Assembly: GCF_016031615.1 (NCBI RefSeq)
Contig: NZ_JACYXC010000001.1
Span: forward strand, 496,001-560,000
Length of the DNA stretch: 64,000 nt
Reading direction: 5' to 3'
Origin: Streptomyces pactum
GTDB lineage: Bacteria; Actinomycetota; Actinomycetes; Streptomycetales; Streptomycetaceae
The position numbers and the translations under genes are program-made. The first letter of the stretch is position 1, and the number at the start of each line of letters is the position of its first letter. The notes beneath the pieces are model-generated. The model did not search any database. It was given only the letters and a program-made list of their open reading frames with translations, and was not told where the DNA came from. Positions 1 through 8,339 of the stretch are shown here, one piece after another.

Positions 1-368
1 CGCCCCTCGGCCACCAGCTGCAGCAGCACGACGGCGGAGAAGGTCTTGGTGACACTGCCGATCCGGAAGCGGGCGCGCGGGTCCATCGGTGCGCCGGTGG
101 TCCGGTCCCGTACCCCCTCGGCGCGGACGCGGACCCCGTCGGGGCCGGTGTAGCGGGCCATGGCGCCGGGTGCGCCGGCGGCCAGGGTGTTACGCAGGGC
201 CTGGGACACCCCGTCCAGGTCGGGGGCCGTCCCGGTGGTGGCCGGGGCCGTCCGGGCGGCGGGCGCGGCGGTGGACGCGGCATCCGTGGCGAGCGCCGGC
301 GGCGCCGCGACCGCGACGGTCAGCAGAGCCGCACCGAGCATGACGGTGCGGTGGGTGGTCAGGAACAC
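1..368 (-). CDS. Serine hydrolase / D-Ala-D-Ala carboxypeptidase-type (beta-lactamase fold), 3' end outside window
   Basis: The reverse strand encodes the N-terminal ~122 residues of an exported serine hydrolase. A GTG at 368 follows GAGGAG by 7 bases and starts a signal peptide (MFLTTHRT then a hydrophobic run ending PPALA). An Ala/Thr-rich linker follows, then the motif RIGSVTKTFSA, in which S-V-T-K is the SxxK nucleophile motif of class C beta-lactamases and DD-carboxypeptidases. The SxN and KTG motifs would lie beyond position 1. Such proteins act outside the membrane on peptidoglycan or small esters. An in-frame ATG at 341 is a weaker alternative start because it lacks a ribosome site. 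Family assignment is firm; substrate is unknown. Confidence 0.85.
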   Translation of the reverse strand, partial: MFLTTHRTVMLGAALLTVAVAAPPALATDAASTAAPAARTAPATTGTAPDLDGVSQALRNTLAAGAPGAMARYTGPDGVRVRAEGVRDRTTGAPMDPRARFRIGSVTKTFSAVVLLQLVAEG

Positions 369-895
369 AGATCTCCTCGTGTGAGGGGTGGTTGGCGGCC
401 ATCCGGGAAGATCGCCGCCCCTTCGAGGGGGAGCCTACTCACCGCCGGCGACCGGAACGGCCGCGGCGGCCGGCAGCGGCGCGGGCCGGTGACGGCGCGG
501 TGGCGACCGGCGGGTGAGCGCGGAATACGGCCGGTTACGGGCCGGGAAACCGGGGGGCGTGACGGGCGGCGCGGGGGGCGGTGGGTGCCGGGCCGCGCCG
601 GTCGGTGGGGCCCGGTTGCGGGACGAGGGTGGGAGTGGGGGCCGAGGGCTGAGGGCCGGCGCGTCGGGCGAGGCCCGGTCGTGGGCGGGGGCGACGCGTC
701 GGGCGGCTGTGGACGTGCGCGCCGCCGGGGACGCCCTGGCGGTGCCCCCTGGAAACCGGGGAGCCGGTGCCGGGCGGGGGCGCCGCCACGGCCGATACCC
801 GGGCCGGTCACCCGGGCGGGCGCGGCCGGGGGGCGGACCGGGGCGGACCGGCATAGCCTGGGAGCTCCCCAGGGGGTTCGTCCGGGAGGTGTGCC
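369..895. other. Divergent intergenic region without recognised gene
   Basis: This GC-rich stretch separates the leftward serine hydrolase from ku. Both strands are open in several frames, but none has a ribosome site and start with Streptomyces-like codon use. A possible promoter element, CATAGCCT, lies near 852, about 40 bases before the ku start. Nothing else is evident. Confidence 0.5.
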
Positions 896-1801
896 ATGCG
901 CCCCGTCTGGTCCGGCGCCGTCAGCTTCGGCCTGGTCACGATCCCGATCAAGGTGTTCCCGGCCACCGAGGACCACGCGATCAGCTTCCGGCAGTACCAC
1001 ACCGCCGACCAGGGCCGGATCCGGTACCGCAAGGTGTGCGAGCTGGAGGACAAGGAGCTGGCCCCGGAGGAGATCGGGCGCGCCTACGACGCCGGGGGCG
1101 GCACCCTGGTACCGGTCTCCGACCAGGACCTGGACCGGCTGCCGCTGCCGACCGCCAAGGCGATCGAGGTGTCGGCGTTCGTGGACGCCGACCGTATCGA
1201 TCCGCTGCGGTTCGGGCGCCCCTACTTCCTCCAGGCCGCCGGTGACCTCGCGGCCAAGCCGTACGTGCTGCTGCGGGAGGCGCTCAAGCGCACGGACCGG
1301 ATCGCGCTCACCAAGTACGCCTGGCACAACCGGGAGCGGCTCGGCGCGCTCCGGGTGGTCGGAGACACCATCGTCCTCCAGGCCATGCACTGGCCCGACG
1401 AGATCCGTTCCGCCGAGGGGCTGGCCCCCGGGGAGCGGGTGGACGTCTCCGATGCCGAGGTGGACGAGGCGCTGGCGCTGATGGAGGCCATCGGCGGCAC
1501 GGACCTGTCCGCGTACCGGGACCGGTACCGCGAGGCGCTGGAGGCCGTCATCCAGGCCAAGGCCGAGGGCAAGGAGCCGCCTGTGGCGGAGGCCGAGGAG
1601 GCACCGGCGGGCCAGGTCGTCGATCTCATGGCCGCCCTGCGGAACAGCGTGCGCGCCGCGCAGGAACGCCGCGGCGAACCGGGAGAGGCCGATGTGCACG
1701 AGCTGGCGGACCGCCCGGCGAAGAAGACCGGGTCCCGGAAGGCCGGCGGGAGCGGGAAGCCGGCGGCGAAGAAGGCCCCGCGGAAGCGGGCCGCCTCCTG
1801 A
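896..1801 (+). CDS. ku: Non-homologous end-joining protein Ku
   Basis: The 301-residue product is a bacterial Ku homodimer subunit that encircles DNA double-strand ends and recruits LigD for end joining. It opens with the typical MRPVWSGAVSFGLVTIP and keeps the family pattern YRKVCELEDKEL at about 42-55. The Ku core covers about residues 5-190; DLSAYRDRYREALEAVI closes the bridge region. The C-terminal tail (about 262-301) is rich in Lys, Ala and Arg, as in actinobacterial Ku proteins where such tails bind DNA. ATG at 896 has GGGAGG upstream. No ligD is present in the window. Length is normal for the family. Confidence 0.96.
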   Translation: MRPVWSGAVSFGLVTIPIKVFPATEDHAISFRQYHTADQGRIRYRKVCELEDKELAPEEIGRAYDAGGGTLVPVSDQDLDRLPLPTAKAIEVSAFVDADRIDPLRFGRPYFLQAAGDLAAKPYVLLREALKRTDRIALTKYAWHNRERLGALRVVGDTIVLQAMHWPDEIRSAEGLAPGERVDVSDAEVDEALALMEAIGGTDLSAYRDRYREALEAVIQAKAEGKEPPVAEAEEAPAGQVVDLMAALRNSVRAAQERRGEPGEADVHELADRPAKKTGSRKAGGSGKPAAKKAPRKRAAS

Positions 1802-1804
1802 CGA

Positions 1805-1826
1805 CGGCCGGCCACGGAGCCGGCCG
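1805..1826 (+). terminator. Hairpin after ku
   Basis: CGGCCGGC and GCCGGCCG form a perfect 8-bp stem with a 6-base loop, starting 4 bases after the ku stop codon. There is no T tract, which is usual for Streptomyces terminators. Confidence 0.55.
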
Positions 1827-2510
1827 AGGGACTTCGGCCCCGGGCCCGGGGCGCTGGGCATGGGGGCAAGGGGGCAGCACGAGGCAAGTGGGCCTGGACC
1901 GCTGGGGCCGCGGTACGGGCGCGGGCGTACCGTGCGGGCGCGGGCCGGCCTGCGGTGGTGCGGGGGTCGTGCCCACCGCCGCGGGCGGGGCCGGCCGGGG
2001 CGGGGCCGGCCGGTCCTGGTCGGCCCCGCCCCGGTGACCCTCCGTATCGCGCTGCCGTGGTGTGGGCGGGCCTGCACGCGTTCCGTGCGGCCTCGCCTAC
2101 ACGGCCGCCCCGCCGGTGCCGGGCATGGCCCGTGGCTACGGGCGGTCGCTCACGGGCGAGCCGGCGGATCCCGGGCCGCGCATGTCGCACCGGCCGGCTC
2201 CCGCTCTTCGTCGCCCCCGGCCATCCGTCCGTACGCGCGTGGCCGCACCGGCGAGACCATGGGCGGCTGGACGCACGGGGCCGTGGGCGAGCCTGTAGGC
2301 ACGTGGGCATGGTCGACTTGCACGCGTGGTCGTGAGGGAGCCTGTAGGCACGCGGCCGCGGGCGGGCCCGCCGGTGGCCCGTTCGACCGGTGGTCCGGTG
2401 GTCCGGTGGTCCGATGACACGGGAGCCGGCCCGCCGGCACCACCGGGCCGGTGGCCACCGGCCCGGTTCGGGGGTCCAGCTCCGCGGGCCCGGCCCGTGT
2501 CGCGTTCGCG

Positions 2511-2570
2511 TGTCACGGGTCGGAGAGACGCCGTACGGACTGTCACGGGTCGGAGAGACGCCGTACGGAC
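2511..2570. repeat. Exact 30-bp tandem duplication
   Basis: Two identical 30-base units, 2511-2540 and 2541-2570, abut one another; each begins TGTCACGGGTCGGAGAGACG. The unit length divides by three, so the repeat would be silent in frame, but no supported gene covers it. Confidence 0.9.
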
Positions 2571-2649
2571 CGGTTGCCGCCGGTGCCCGTGCCCGCGACG
2601 GGCACCTCGGGGCAGGCCGGCAGGCGCCCGGGCCCGGCCGCGGCGCCGT

Positions 2650-2991
2650 TCACTCCTCGAAGACCGCGAGCGCGTCGAAACCGATGTCCCGCAAGGTCCG
2701 CCGTACCGGGCGCCGCGCCCCGTGGACGGTCAGCGCCACGGGGTCCGGCCGCCGGGAGACCGCCCGCAGGAGGGCGTAGCCGCACGCCAGGTCCATATGG
2801 GTGACCGCACGGAGGTCCACGGCCCACTCGGTGGCGTCGCTCATCGGTGGCGCGGCGAGCCGTTCCTCCAGCTCCTGCAGGTGGTCCGCCGAGATGTCCC
2901 CGGTCAGGGTCAGCTCGGCGCGCCGGGCGCCGACCGCGGTGACCGCCACGGCCGGCCGGTCCGACGCGGAGGCGGGATGTTCCACTGCCAC
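2650..2991 (-). CDS. STAS-domain protein (anti-sigma factor antagonist-like)
   Basis: The 113-residue product has the size and pattern of a stand-alone STAS domain: beta strand AELTLTGDIS, helix ADHLQELEERL, then WAVDLRAVTHMDLACGYALLRA, where the loop before the conserved helix normally carries the phosphorylated Ser or Thr. Here that loop reads THMDLACG, so no Ser sits at the usual position and regulation by phosphorylation may be altered. Such proteins bind anti-sigma kinases in partner-switching networks. GTG at 2991 is preferred because GGAGGA lies just upstream; an in-frame upstream ATG at 3189 would add an Arg/Pro-rich tail with no ribosome site. The gene stands alone. Confidence 0.75.
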   Translation of the reverse strand: MAVEHPASASDRPAVAVTAVGARRAELTLTGDISADHLQELEERLAAPPMSDATEWAVDLRAVTHMDLACGYALLRAVSRRPDPVALTVHGARRPVRRTLRDIGFDALAVFEE

Positions 2992-3294
2992 GGCGTCCTC
3001 CTCCGCATCCGGTGGTTCTCCGCTGCCCTTCCATGGTCGCCCCGTCCACCCCGATCGCGCGCACCAGGGCGCGCCGACACCGCGGGGCCGCGGTCCCGCG
3101 CCGGACCCGGCCCGGGGGTGCGAGGTGCCGCCCGCCGGGACGACCCGGCTCCGCGCGGCGCCGCTGGGCGGACCGGTCGCGGTCGGCACGGCACCGGCAA
3201 CGGCGGGCCCCGGAGGCCGGTCGTCGGAGGCGGTGCGTGGTGCCGGGGCCGGCGGGCCCCGCGGGTCGGCGGCGCCCGCCCGGGGGTCAGGGGG
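2992..3294. other. Intergenic region, nothing recognised
   Basis: This 303-bp GC-rich spacer lies upstream of the STAS gene and downstream of the small leftward gene at 3295-3468. It must contain the STAS promoter unless the two genes are co-transcribed, but no clear promoter hexamers are visible. Confidence 0.4.
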
Positions 3295-3468
3295 TCACCC
3301 GGTGTGGTCGTCGTCCTCGTCGGGACGGCCCTGCGGCGTGCCGGCCTCCTCGGCCGGCGAACCGCTGTCCGGCCGCCGCCGTTCCCGCTCCTCCCGGAGC
3401 CGGTCCGGGTGCAGGACGGTGTCGTCGGTCTTGCTGCTCTTCCCGCGGTTCTCCTCGGGGACGGTCAT
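3295..3468 (-). CDS. Small hydrophilic protein of unknown function (57 aa)
   Basis: ATG at 3468 is preceded by AGGAG at a normal distance. The 57-residue product is almost entirely charged or polar: it starts MTVPEENRGKSSKTDD, has an Arg/Glu cluster LREERERRR in the middle, and ends in an acidic GRPDEDDDHTG. It has no signal peptide, membrane segment or Cys and is probably disordered. No family is recognised. It is read in the same direction as the STAS gene at 2650-2991, 303 bp apart, so co-transcription is possible. The ribosome site and clean start support a real gene; the function is unknown. Confidence 0.6.
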   Translation of the reverse strand: MTVPEENRGKSSKTDDTVLHPDRLREERERRRPDSGSPAEEAGTPQGRPDEDDDHTG

Positions 3469-3807
3469 GGGAACGCTCCTCTCGGCTGCCGTTTCGCGCG
3501 TCGGGTACCCCGCACGCCGGCGTCGATTCCCCGCCGCCCGGACCGGCCCGGGACACTCCGCCCGGGCGGTGGCCGTGGGCGGTGTCCTCGCGCCGCACCG
3601 GGCCGTGCGACGTCGTGCGTGTACGGCGGAGGGTCCCGCGGCCGACCACCCCGGCCACCGGCGGCCACCACGATCACCGACGGTCGCCGTCGGCGGGCGC
3701 CCCGTCGTCGGGCCGGGAACCGCGCAGGGCCGCTCCGTCGTCCGGAGGTGCAACGGACACCCGGGTCCGGCGCGGCGCGGACCGTACAACCGGTGGAGGA
3801 GGATGCT
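3469..3807. other. Divergent intergenic region
   Basis: The 339-bp spacer lies between the leftward small gene and the rightward lipoprotein gene and should hold both promoters. No clear promoter hexamers or palindromes were found. Confidence 0.4.
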
Positions 3808-4323
3808 GTGCGGGGATGGATGGCATGGGCGGTCGCGGTGGCCGTCGGTGCGGCGGTACTGACCGGCTGCGACAGTTCCTCGGACGACTCGCCCGGTACG
3901 GCCGGCCCGTCGGAGAGCGGCCGGCCCGCCACGGGCGGCGAGGCCCAGCGGAAGCCGACCTCGTCCGAGCTGGACTTCACCTGGTTCCCGGACGGTGGCG
4001 GCGTCCACTCCCTGGGCATCCGGCACGGCGAGGCCCTGATGCCGACCGTGAACCAGTGCGACGGCACCGTCACCTTCGGCGCCGAGGTGGTCATCTCCTT
4101 CCCCTGCGGCACCGAGCGGGCCCGGGGCACGATGCTCGTCAATCCCTCGGGTGACAAGCTCACCATCAGCTGGGGCGGCGGCGTCACCGACACCTTCGTC
4201 AAGCGGCCGGACCTCACGGTGCCCGACCCGACCCTCACCGGTGTGCCCGACCTGGAGGACCTGGACCGGCAGCTGAAGGAACTGGAGGACCTCGTCGGCA
4301 GCACCAGCGGCCTCGGCGGCTGA
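3808..4323 (+). CDS. Putative lipoprotein, unknown function (171 aa)
   Basis: GTG at 3808 follows GGAGGA (3796-3801) and starts a lipoprotein signal: positively charged MRGW, a hydrophobic stretch, and the lipobox AVLTGC with Cys at about residue 21. The mature protein starts with a Ser/Asp/Gly-rich linker, then a compact domain (about 55-135) with two Cys (NQCDGT and FPCGTE) that may form a disulfide. It ends with a helical, Leu/Asp-rich tail (DLEDLDRQLKELEDLVG). It should be anchored to the outer face of the membrane. No enzymatic motif is visible and no precise family is recognised. Confidence 0.8.
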   Translation: MRGWMAWAVAVAVGAAVLTGCDSSSDDSPGTAGPSESGRPATGGEAQRKPTSSELDFTWFPDGGGVHSLGIRHGEALMPTVNQCDGTVTFGAEVVISFPCGTERARGTMLVNPSGDKLTISWGGGVTDTFVKRPDLTVPDPTLTGVPDLEDLDRQLKELEDLVGSTSGLGG

Positions 4324-4440
4324 GCCACCGTCACCGGGCCGCGAGGCGGCGGGTGTCCGGCACACCGGGCGCGACGGCTCCGGCGGATCCGGCCGGCCTC
4401 ACCGGTTCCCCGTTCCCACCCGTCCCACCTGCCTCAGCGT

Positions 4441-4567
4441 CCCGTGGACGGGACGGGCCGGCTCCCGTGGGCGGGACGGGCCGGCTCCCGTGGACGGGAC
4501 GGGCCGGCTCCCGTGGACGGGACGGGCCGGTTCCCGTAGGCGGGACGGGCCGGTTCACGTGGGCGGG
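4441..4567. repeat. 23-bp direct repeat array (five units plus a partial)
   Basis: Units start at 4441, 4464, 4487, 4510 and 4533, with a partial sixth at 4556. Each resembles CCCGTGGACGGGACGGGCCG plus 3 bases, with changes mainly at the 8th base and near the end. There are no spacers, so this is not a CRISPR. Because 23 is not a multiple of three, all frames read the same changing peptide, so the open frames here are repeat artefacts. Confidence 0.85.
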
Positions 4568-5067
4568 CGTGCGGGCCCGGCCGGGCCGGGCGCGGCGGAG
4601 CGGCGCACGGGCCCGCCGCGGAGGTCCCCCGGGCCCCCGGCCGCCGGGCCGTCACGGAACCACCGGCGCGCCGGGCCGCCACCGGGCCACCACCCCATCG
4701 GGTCGCCCGTCACGCGGGATCCGGAGGTGTCGGGAGATGTCCCGCGGCGGGGTGGGGAGCGGCCGGTGGCCACGGCGGTGCCGGGTGCGGCCCGCGGACA
4801 TCCCGGTGTCCGCGCCGGTCCGGCCGGAGTTTCCCCCGGAACCCTCGTCCGGGTCCTCCCGGGGTGTCCGGCCGGCCGTGCCGAGCGTCGCCGGGCCGGC
4901 ACCGCCCGGCCGGACACCCCCCGTGGCGTCTGTCGCGGACGCCCTCCCCTGCCACCCGACCGGCCGGGAGACGGCGGCCGGCGGGGGCGTTGCCGGGACG
5001 GACCCACTCAGGGGGAGGCGGTCCCTCCCGGCACATTCATGATCCACCGGGCCGGGAGCGGCGCCCC

Positions 5068-5104
5068 AGGGCCGGACGTCCCGCCGGCAGGGCCGAAGGT
5101 CCCT
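5068..5104 (+). promoter_or_regulatory. Two DevR/OsdR-like boxes (distal pair)
   Basis: AGGGCCGGACGTCCCG (5068-5083) and AGGGCCGAAGGTCCCT (5089-5104) are related imperfect inverted repeats of the form AGGGCCG-nn-GTCCC. They resemble the GGGAC/GTCCC architecture of mycobacterial DosR/DevR and Streptomyces OsdR sites. Their starts are 21 bases apart, two helical turns, so bound dimers would face the same side. Identification is by eye only. Confidence 0.5.
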
Positions 5105-5230
5105 GCCGGGCCGCGGCGGGCCGGCGGGCACGGCCCCGGCGGCGTCCCCCGGGCGTTACGCCCAGCCGCCGGACCGGTGGACGCACTCGGCCGATCCGAT
5201 CAGCGTCGCACCCGCCGCACCCCCGTCCAT

Positions 5231-5246
5231 AGGGCCGAAAGTCCCT
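5231..5246 (+). promoter_or_regulatory. DevR/OsdR-like box (proximal)
   Basis: AGGGCCGAAAGTCCCT repeats the distal box with one base change and lies 162 bases before the flavohemoprotein start. A fourth, weaker relative (TGGGCCGACGGGGC) follows at about 5254. Oxygen- or NO-linked control of the downstream gene is inferred from box similarity and the nature of the gene. Confidence 0.5.
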
Positions 5247-5407
5247 GCTGACCTGGGCCGACGGGGCATTGCGGGCCGGTGCCATACTGACCCGCCGCAC
5301 CGGTAGGACGCCGGTCGCGGCACCTGTCCGCATCCGCGGTCGCAGGTGCCTGACGCACCATCATCCGTCGTCCGCGCGCACCGCGCGGGCACCGAGGAGA
5401 CCCGGCC

Positions 5408-6742
5408 ATGAGCACCCCGCACTCCGCCTCCGGCACGTTCGGACACCCCGGCGGCGCCGGCCGCAGCGGCGAGTACCACGCACTGCTGGCGCGGCACGAC
5501 GCGATGCGGCTGCGCCGGATGCTGCTCGCCCCGGCACGGCCCGGCGGACCGGGCGGTCCCGGTGCCGCCGCGGGCCCGGGTGCGGCCGACGGGCCGGAGA
5601 TCCCGGGCACCGCCGCGCAGGCGGTCATCCTCCGTGACCTGCCGCTGGTCACACCGTTCGACGCCCTCATCGGCGACCTGTACGACGCCATGTTCGAGCG
5701 TCATCCGTATCTGCGGTCCCTGTTCCCGGACTCCATGGAGTTCCAGCGCCGCCACCTGGCCGAAATGTTCGGCTATCTGATCGAGCATCTGGACCGGCCC
5801 GACGAGATCGAGGCCACCTGCGCCCGGCTCGGCCGCGACCACCGCAAGCTGGGGGTGCGGCCCGCCCACTACCAGACGTTCGAGGTGGCGCTCCGGGAGG
5901 CGCTGCGCCGCCGCGCCGGCGCCCACTGGACCGAGGAACTGGATTGGGCCTGGGTGGAGATGCTGCGGTTCGCCGTGCGCGCCATGGTGGCGGGCGCGGA
6001 CGCGGCCCTCACCGAACCCCCGTACTGGCACGCCGACGTGACCGGCCACGACCGCCGGGGCCCGGACCTCGCGGTGCTGCGGGTCCGCCCCCGGGAGCCG
6101 TACCCGTTCCGGGCGGGCCAGCACGGGGCGGTGGAGTCCCCCCTGCTGCCGCACAGCTGGCGCCAGTACTCCTTCGCCTGTGCCCCCGACCCCGCCGGAG
6201 AGGTGGAGTTCCATGTCCGGGCGGTCGGTCCCGGCGGGGTCAGCGAGGCGCTGGTGGCACACACCCGGGTCGGTGACACCCTCCGGCTGGGCCCGGCGCA
6301 CGGCGGGATGACCCTGGACGAGGAGTTCCCCGGTGACCTGCTGCTGGTGGCCGGCGGCACCGGCTGGGCGACGGCCAAGTCGCTGCTCCAGGAACTGGCC
6401 GCCCGCCGCCCGGCGCCGCCCGGGGTGCACCTGTTCCTCGGCGCCCGCGAGGAGGCCGGTCCGTACGACGGTGACGCGGTCGCCGAGCTGGCCCGCCGGC
6501 CCTGGCTCCGGGTGCACCGGACGGTCGGCCCGGGGGTCTCGCCGGTACAGGAGCTGGAGCGTCACGGCGACTGGTCCGGTCACCTCGCCTACGTCAGCGG
6601 GCCGCCCGGGATGGTCGCCGCCGCCGTCGCCGAACTCACCGCGCTCGGGGTGCCGGCCGACCGGATCCGCCACGACCCGCTGCCGCTCACCTCCGGCGCG
6701 CTGCCCGGGCCGGCCGCCCCGGTCCCGGCCACCGCGCACTGA
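5408..6742 (+). CDS. Flavohemoprotein-like globin / FAD / NAD(P) oxidoreductase
   Basis: The 444-residue product joins a globin domain to a ferredoxin-reductase-like module, the layout of NO dioxygenases. After a Gly/Ala/Pro-rich leader of about 70 residues, the globin domain runs about 72-200 with FERHPYLRSLFPDS and candidate proximal His145 in RDHRKLGV. The FAD domain (about 205-300) has the flavin motif RQYSFA at 252-257. The NAD domain has AGGTGW at 315-320 and SGPPGMV near the end. ATG at 5408 has GAGGAG upstream. The three DevR/OsdR-like boxes upstream suggest induction by low oxygen or NO. The long disordered leader and lack of Tyr at the usual distal position make it a divergent member, so NO detoxification is probable but not proven. 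Confidence 0.88.
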   Translation: MSTPHSASGTFGHPGGAGRSGEYHALLARHDAMRLRRMLLAPARPGGPGGPGAAAGPGAADGPEIPGTAAQAVILRDLPLVTPFDALIGDLYDAMFERHPYLRSLFPDSMEFQRRHLAEMFGYLIEHLDRPDEIEATCARLGRDHRKLGVRPAHYQTFEVALREALRRRAGAHWTEELDWAWVEMLRFAVRAMVAGADAALTEPPYWHADVTGHDRRGPDLAVLRVRPREPYPFRAGQHGAVESPLLPHSWRQYSFACAPDPAGEVEFHVRAVGPGGVSEALVAHTRVGDTLRLGPAHGGMTLDEEFPGDLLLVAGGTGWATAKSLLQELAARRPAPPGVHLFLGAREEAGPYDGDAVAELARRPWLRVHRTVGPGVSPVQELERHGDWSGHLAYVSGPPGMVAAAVAELTALGVPADRIRHDPLPLTSGALPGPAAPVPATAH

Positions 6743-6764
6743 CGCCGCACACCGGCGCCGCCGT

Positions 6765-6800
6765 GCACCGGCGCCGTGGACCGACGCCGCGCGCCGGTGC
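6765..6800. terminator. Bidirectional hairpin between convergent genes
   Basis: GCACCGGCGC (6765-6774) and GCGCCGGTGC (6791-6800) form a perfect 10-bp stem with a 16-base loop between the ends of the flavohemoprotein gene and the leftward decarboxylase gene. Confidence 0.5.
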
Positions 6801-6847
6801 CGCGCCGGGCCCGCGGTACGCGGTGCGGCGCCGGCCGGTCGCCGGTG

Positions 6848-8308
6848 CTACGCGGCCGTCACCCGGAAGGTCTCCAGGGACGGGTCCGCCGCGTCGGGGA
6901 CGAGCATGCCCGCCGCCACCCCGCTGCGCAGGTAGTCCACCACGGCCGGGGTGACGACCTCGCCGGGGGCGACGACCGGGACACCCGGCGGATACGGGCT
7001 GATCATCTCCGCGGCGATCCGGCCGGCCGCCTTGTCCGCCGGGACGTGCTCGACGGCGGCGAAGAAGGCGTCACGGGGCAGCATGGCCTGTTCCAGTTCC
7101 AGTTCCCCCGCCGCGGGGAGCCGGACCTCCGGCCGCCGACCGAGGGAGTCGGCCCGCTCGACGAGCCGGCGCAGGGAGTCGATGAGCACCCGTTCGGTGT
7201 GGTCGTCGTCGGCGTGGGTGAGCTGGGCGCTGACGCGGCAGGCGTCGGAGGAGCCGATGTCCACGTGGCAGTGGGTGCGCAGCCACTCGGCCGCCTGCAT
7301 GCCGCTGATTCCCAGCCCCCGTACGTCGATGGTGACCTTCAGCGGGTCCAGTTCCGCGGTCAGCCCCTCACGCACCACCTCGGGGCCGAGGAGGTCCAGT
7401 CCGGGCAGCGCCCCCAGCGCCTCGCGGACGCGGGCGGAGCGGCGCAGCGCCACGTCCAGCAGGTCGTGCCCCTGCTCGACCATCTGGCGCCGCCAGCCGT
7501 CCAGGGTGGCGTACACCAGGGAGGAGGCGCTGGTGGTGCCCAGCAGGTCCTCCCGCTGCTTGAGGACCTCGGGCGAGACCCGGTCGCCCTGGAGATGGAA
7601 GACGGAACTCTGTTCGATGGCGCCGCCCATCTTGTGGACGCTGGTGACGACCAGGTCGGCGTCGGCGTCCATCCCCCAGGACGGGAGGTCGGGGTGGAAC
7701 GGCAGGTGCGCTCCCCACGCCTCATCGACGATCAGCGGGACGTCCCGGTCGTGGCAGACCCGTGCGACGCCCCGGATGTCGGCGCAGGAGCCCCAGTCGG
7801 TGGGGGTGATGAGCAGCATGCCCTTGGCGTCCGGATGGGCGTCCAGGGCGCGTCGCACGTTGTCGGGCTCGGGCGGGTGGGCGAGGTGCCGCTCGGGGTC
7901 GAACCGGGGGTGCACCCACACCGGCTGGACGCCGTTGACGATCACCGCGCCGACCACGGACTTGTGCGAGTTGCGGGAGATGAGGAGCTTCTCCCCCGGT
8001 CCCGCCACCGCCAGCATCGCGGCCCGTACCGAGAGCGAACTGCCGCAGGTGGAGAAGAACGCCCGGTCCGCGCCGACCGCGTCCGCCATCAGCTCCTCGG
8101 CCCGGCTGATCACCCCCTGCGACTGGCGCCGGTCGTCCAGCCCGTTGAGGGAGAGCACGTCGGAGGCGAACACCCCCTCGCCCACGATCTCCACCACCCG
8201 GGGATCGGCGCCCCGCCCCTGCTTGTGCCCCGGCGGTCCGTAGACGACGTCCCCGCGCCGCCGGAATGCCTCCAGTGCTTCGAGAACAGGCACTCGGGAG
8301 TGGTCCAT
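6848..8308 (-). CDS. PLP-dependent Orn/Lys/Arg decarboxylase family protein
   Basis: The 486-residue product is a fold-type I PLP enzyme of the Orn/Lys/Arg decarboxylase group. Visible motifs are YGPPGHKQGRGAD near residue 23, FFSTCGSSLSVRAAML at about 84-99, VDEAWGAHLPFHP at 194-206 (Asp for the pyridine nitrogen, His stacking), and SVHKMGG with the cofactor Lys226. It lacks the N-terminal wing domain of inducible enterobacterial decarboxylases, as expected for the short Gram-positive SpeA/CadA type. ATG at 8308 has AAGGAG upstream. It may make a diamine for polyamine synthesis; the exact amino acid cannot be read from sequence. A possible small gene lies just upstream on the same strand. 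Confidence 0.9.
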   Translation of the reverse strand: MDHSRVPVLEALEAFRRRGDVVYGPPGHKQGRGADPRVVEIVGEGVFASDVLSLNGLDDRRQSQGVISRAEELMADAVGADRAFFSTCGSSLSVRAAMLAVAGPGEKLLISRNSHKSVVGAVIVNGVQPVWVHPRFDPERHLAHPPEPDNVRRALDAHPDAKGMLLITPTDWGSCADIRGVARVCHDRDVPLIVDEAWGAHLPFHPDLPSWGMDADADLVVTSVHKMGGAIEQSSVFHLQGDRVSPEVLKQREDLLGTTSASSLVYATLDGWRRQMVEQGHDLLDVALRRSARVREALGALPGLDLLGPEVVREGLTAELDPLKVTIDVRGLGISGMQAAEWLRTHCHVDIGSSDACRVSAQLTHADDDHTERVLIDSLRRLVERADSLGRRPEVRLPAAGELELEQAMLPRDAFFAAVEHVPADKAAGRIAAEMISPYPPGVPVVAPGEVVTPAVVDYLRSGVAAGMLVPDAADPSLETFRVTAA

Positions 8309-8339
8309 CGGCTGTCTCCTTGCTCGTCGGTGCGTGCCG

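Larger units (their letters stand above)
1802..2649. other. 848-bp intergenic region with short repeats
   Basis: No reading frame here has both a credible start and Streptomyces-like codon positions. The stretch holds the ku hairpin at its left end, two diverged copies of AGCCTGTAGGCACG (near 2290 and 2339) and the exact tandem duplication listed separately. Beyond that it appears empty. Confidence 0.5.
4324..5407. other. 1.1-kb intergenic region upstream of the flavohemoprotein gene
   Basis: No credible gene is seen. The left part carries the 23-bp repeat array and the right part carries three DevR/OsdR-like inverted-repeat boxes, both listed separately. The middle, about 4570-5060, is GC-rich sequence without supported features. 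A possible -10 element CATACT lies at about 5283. Confidence 0.5.

Noticed and set aside
1692..2640. Possible genes downstream of ku (for example ligD or a regulator)
   Set aside because: No frame shows family motifs, ribosome site and codon bias together; treated as non-coding.
4441..4567. CRISPR-like array
   Set aside because: Repeats abut without unique spacers and no cas genes are present.
4353..5042. Open frames encoding repetitive Gly/Arg/Pro peptides
   Set aside because: They arise from the 23-bp DNA repeat and GC-rich flanks; no ribosome site or codon bias.
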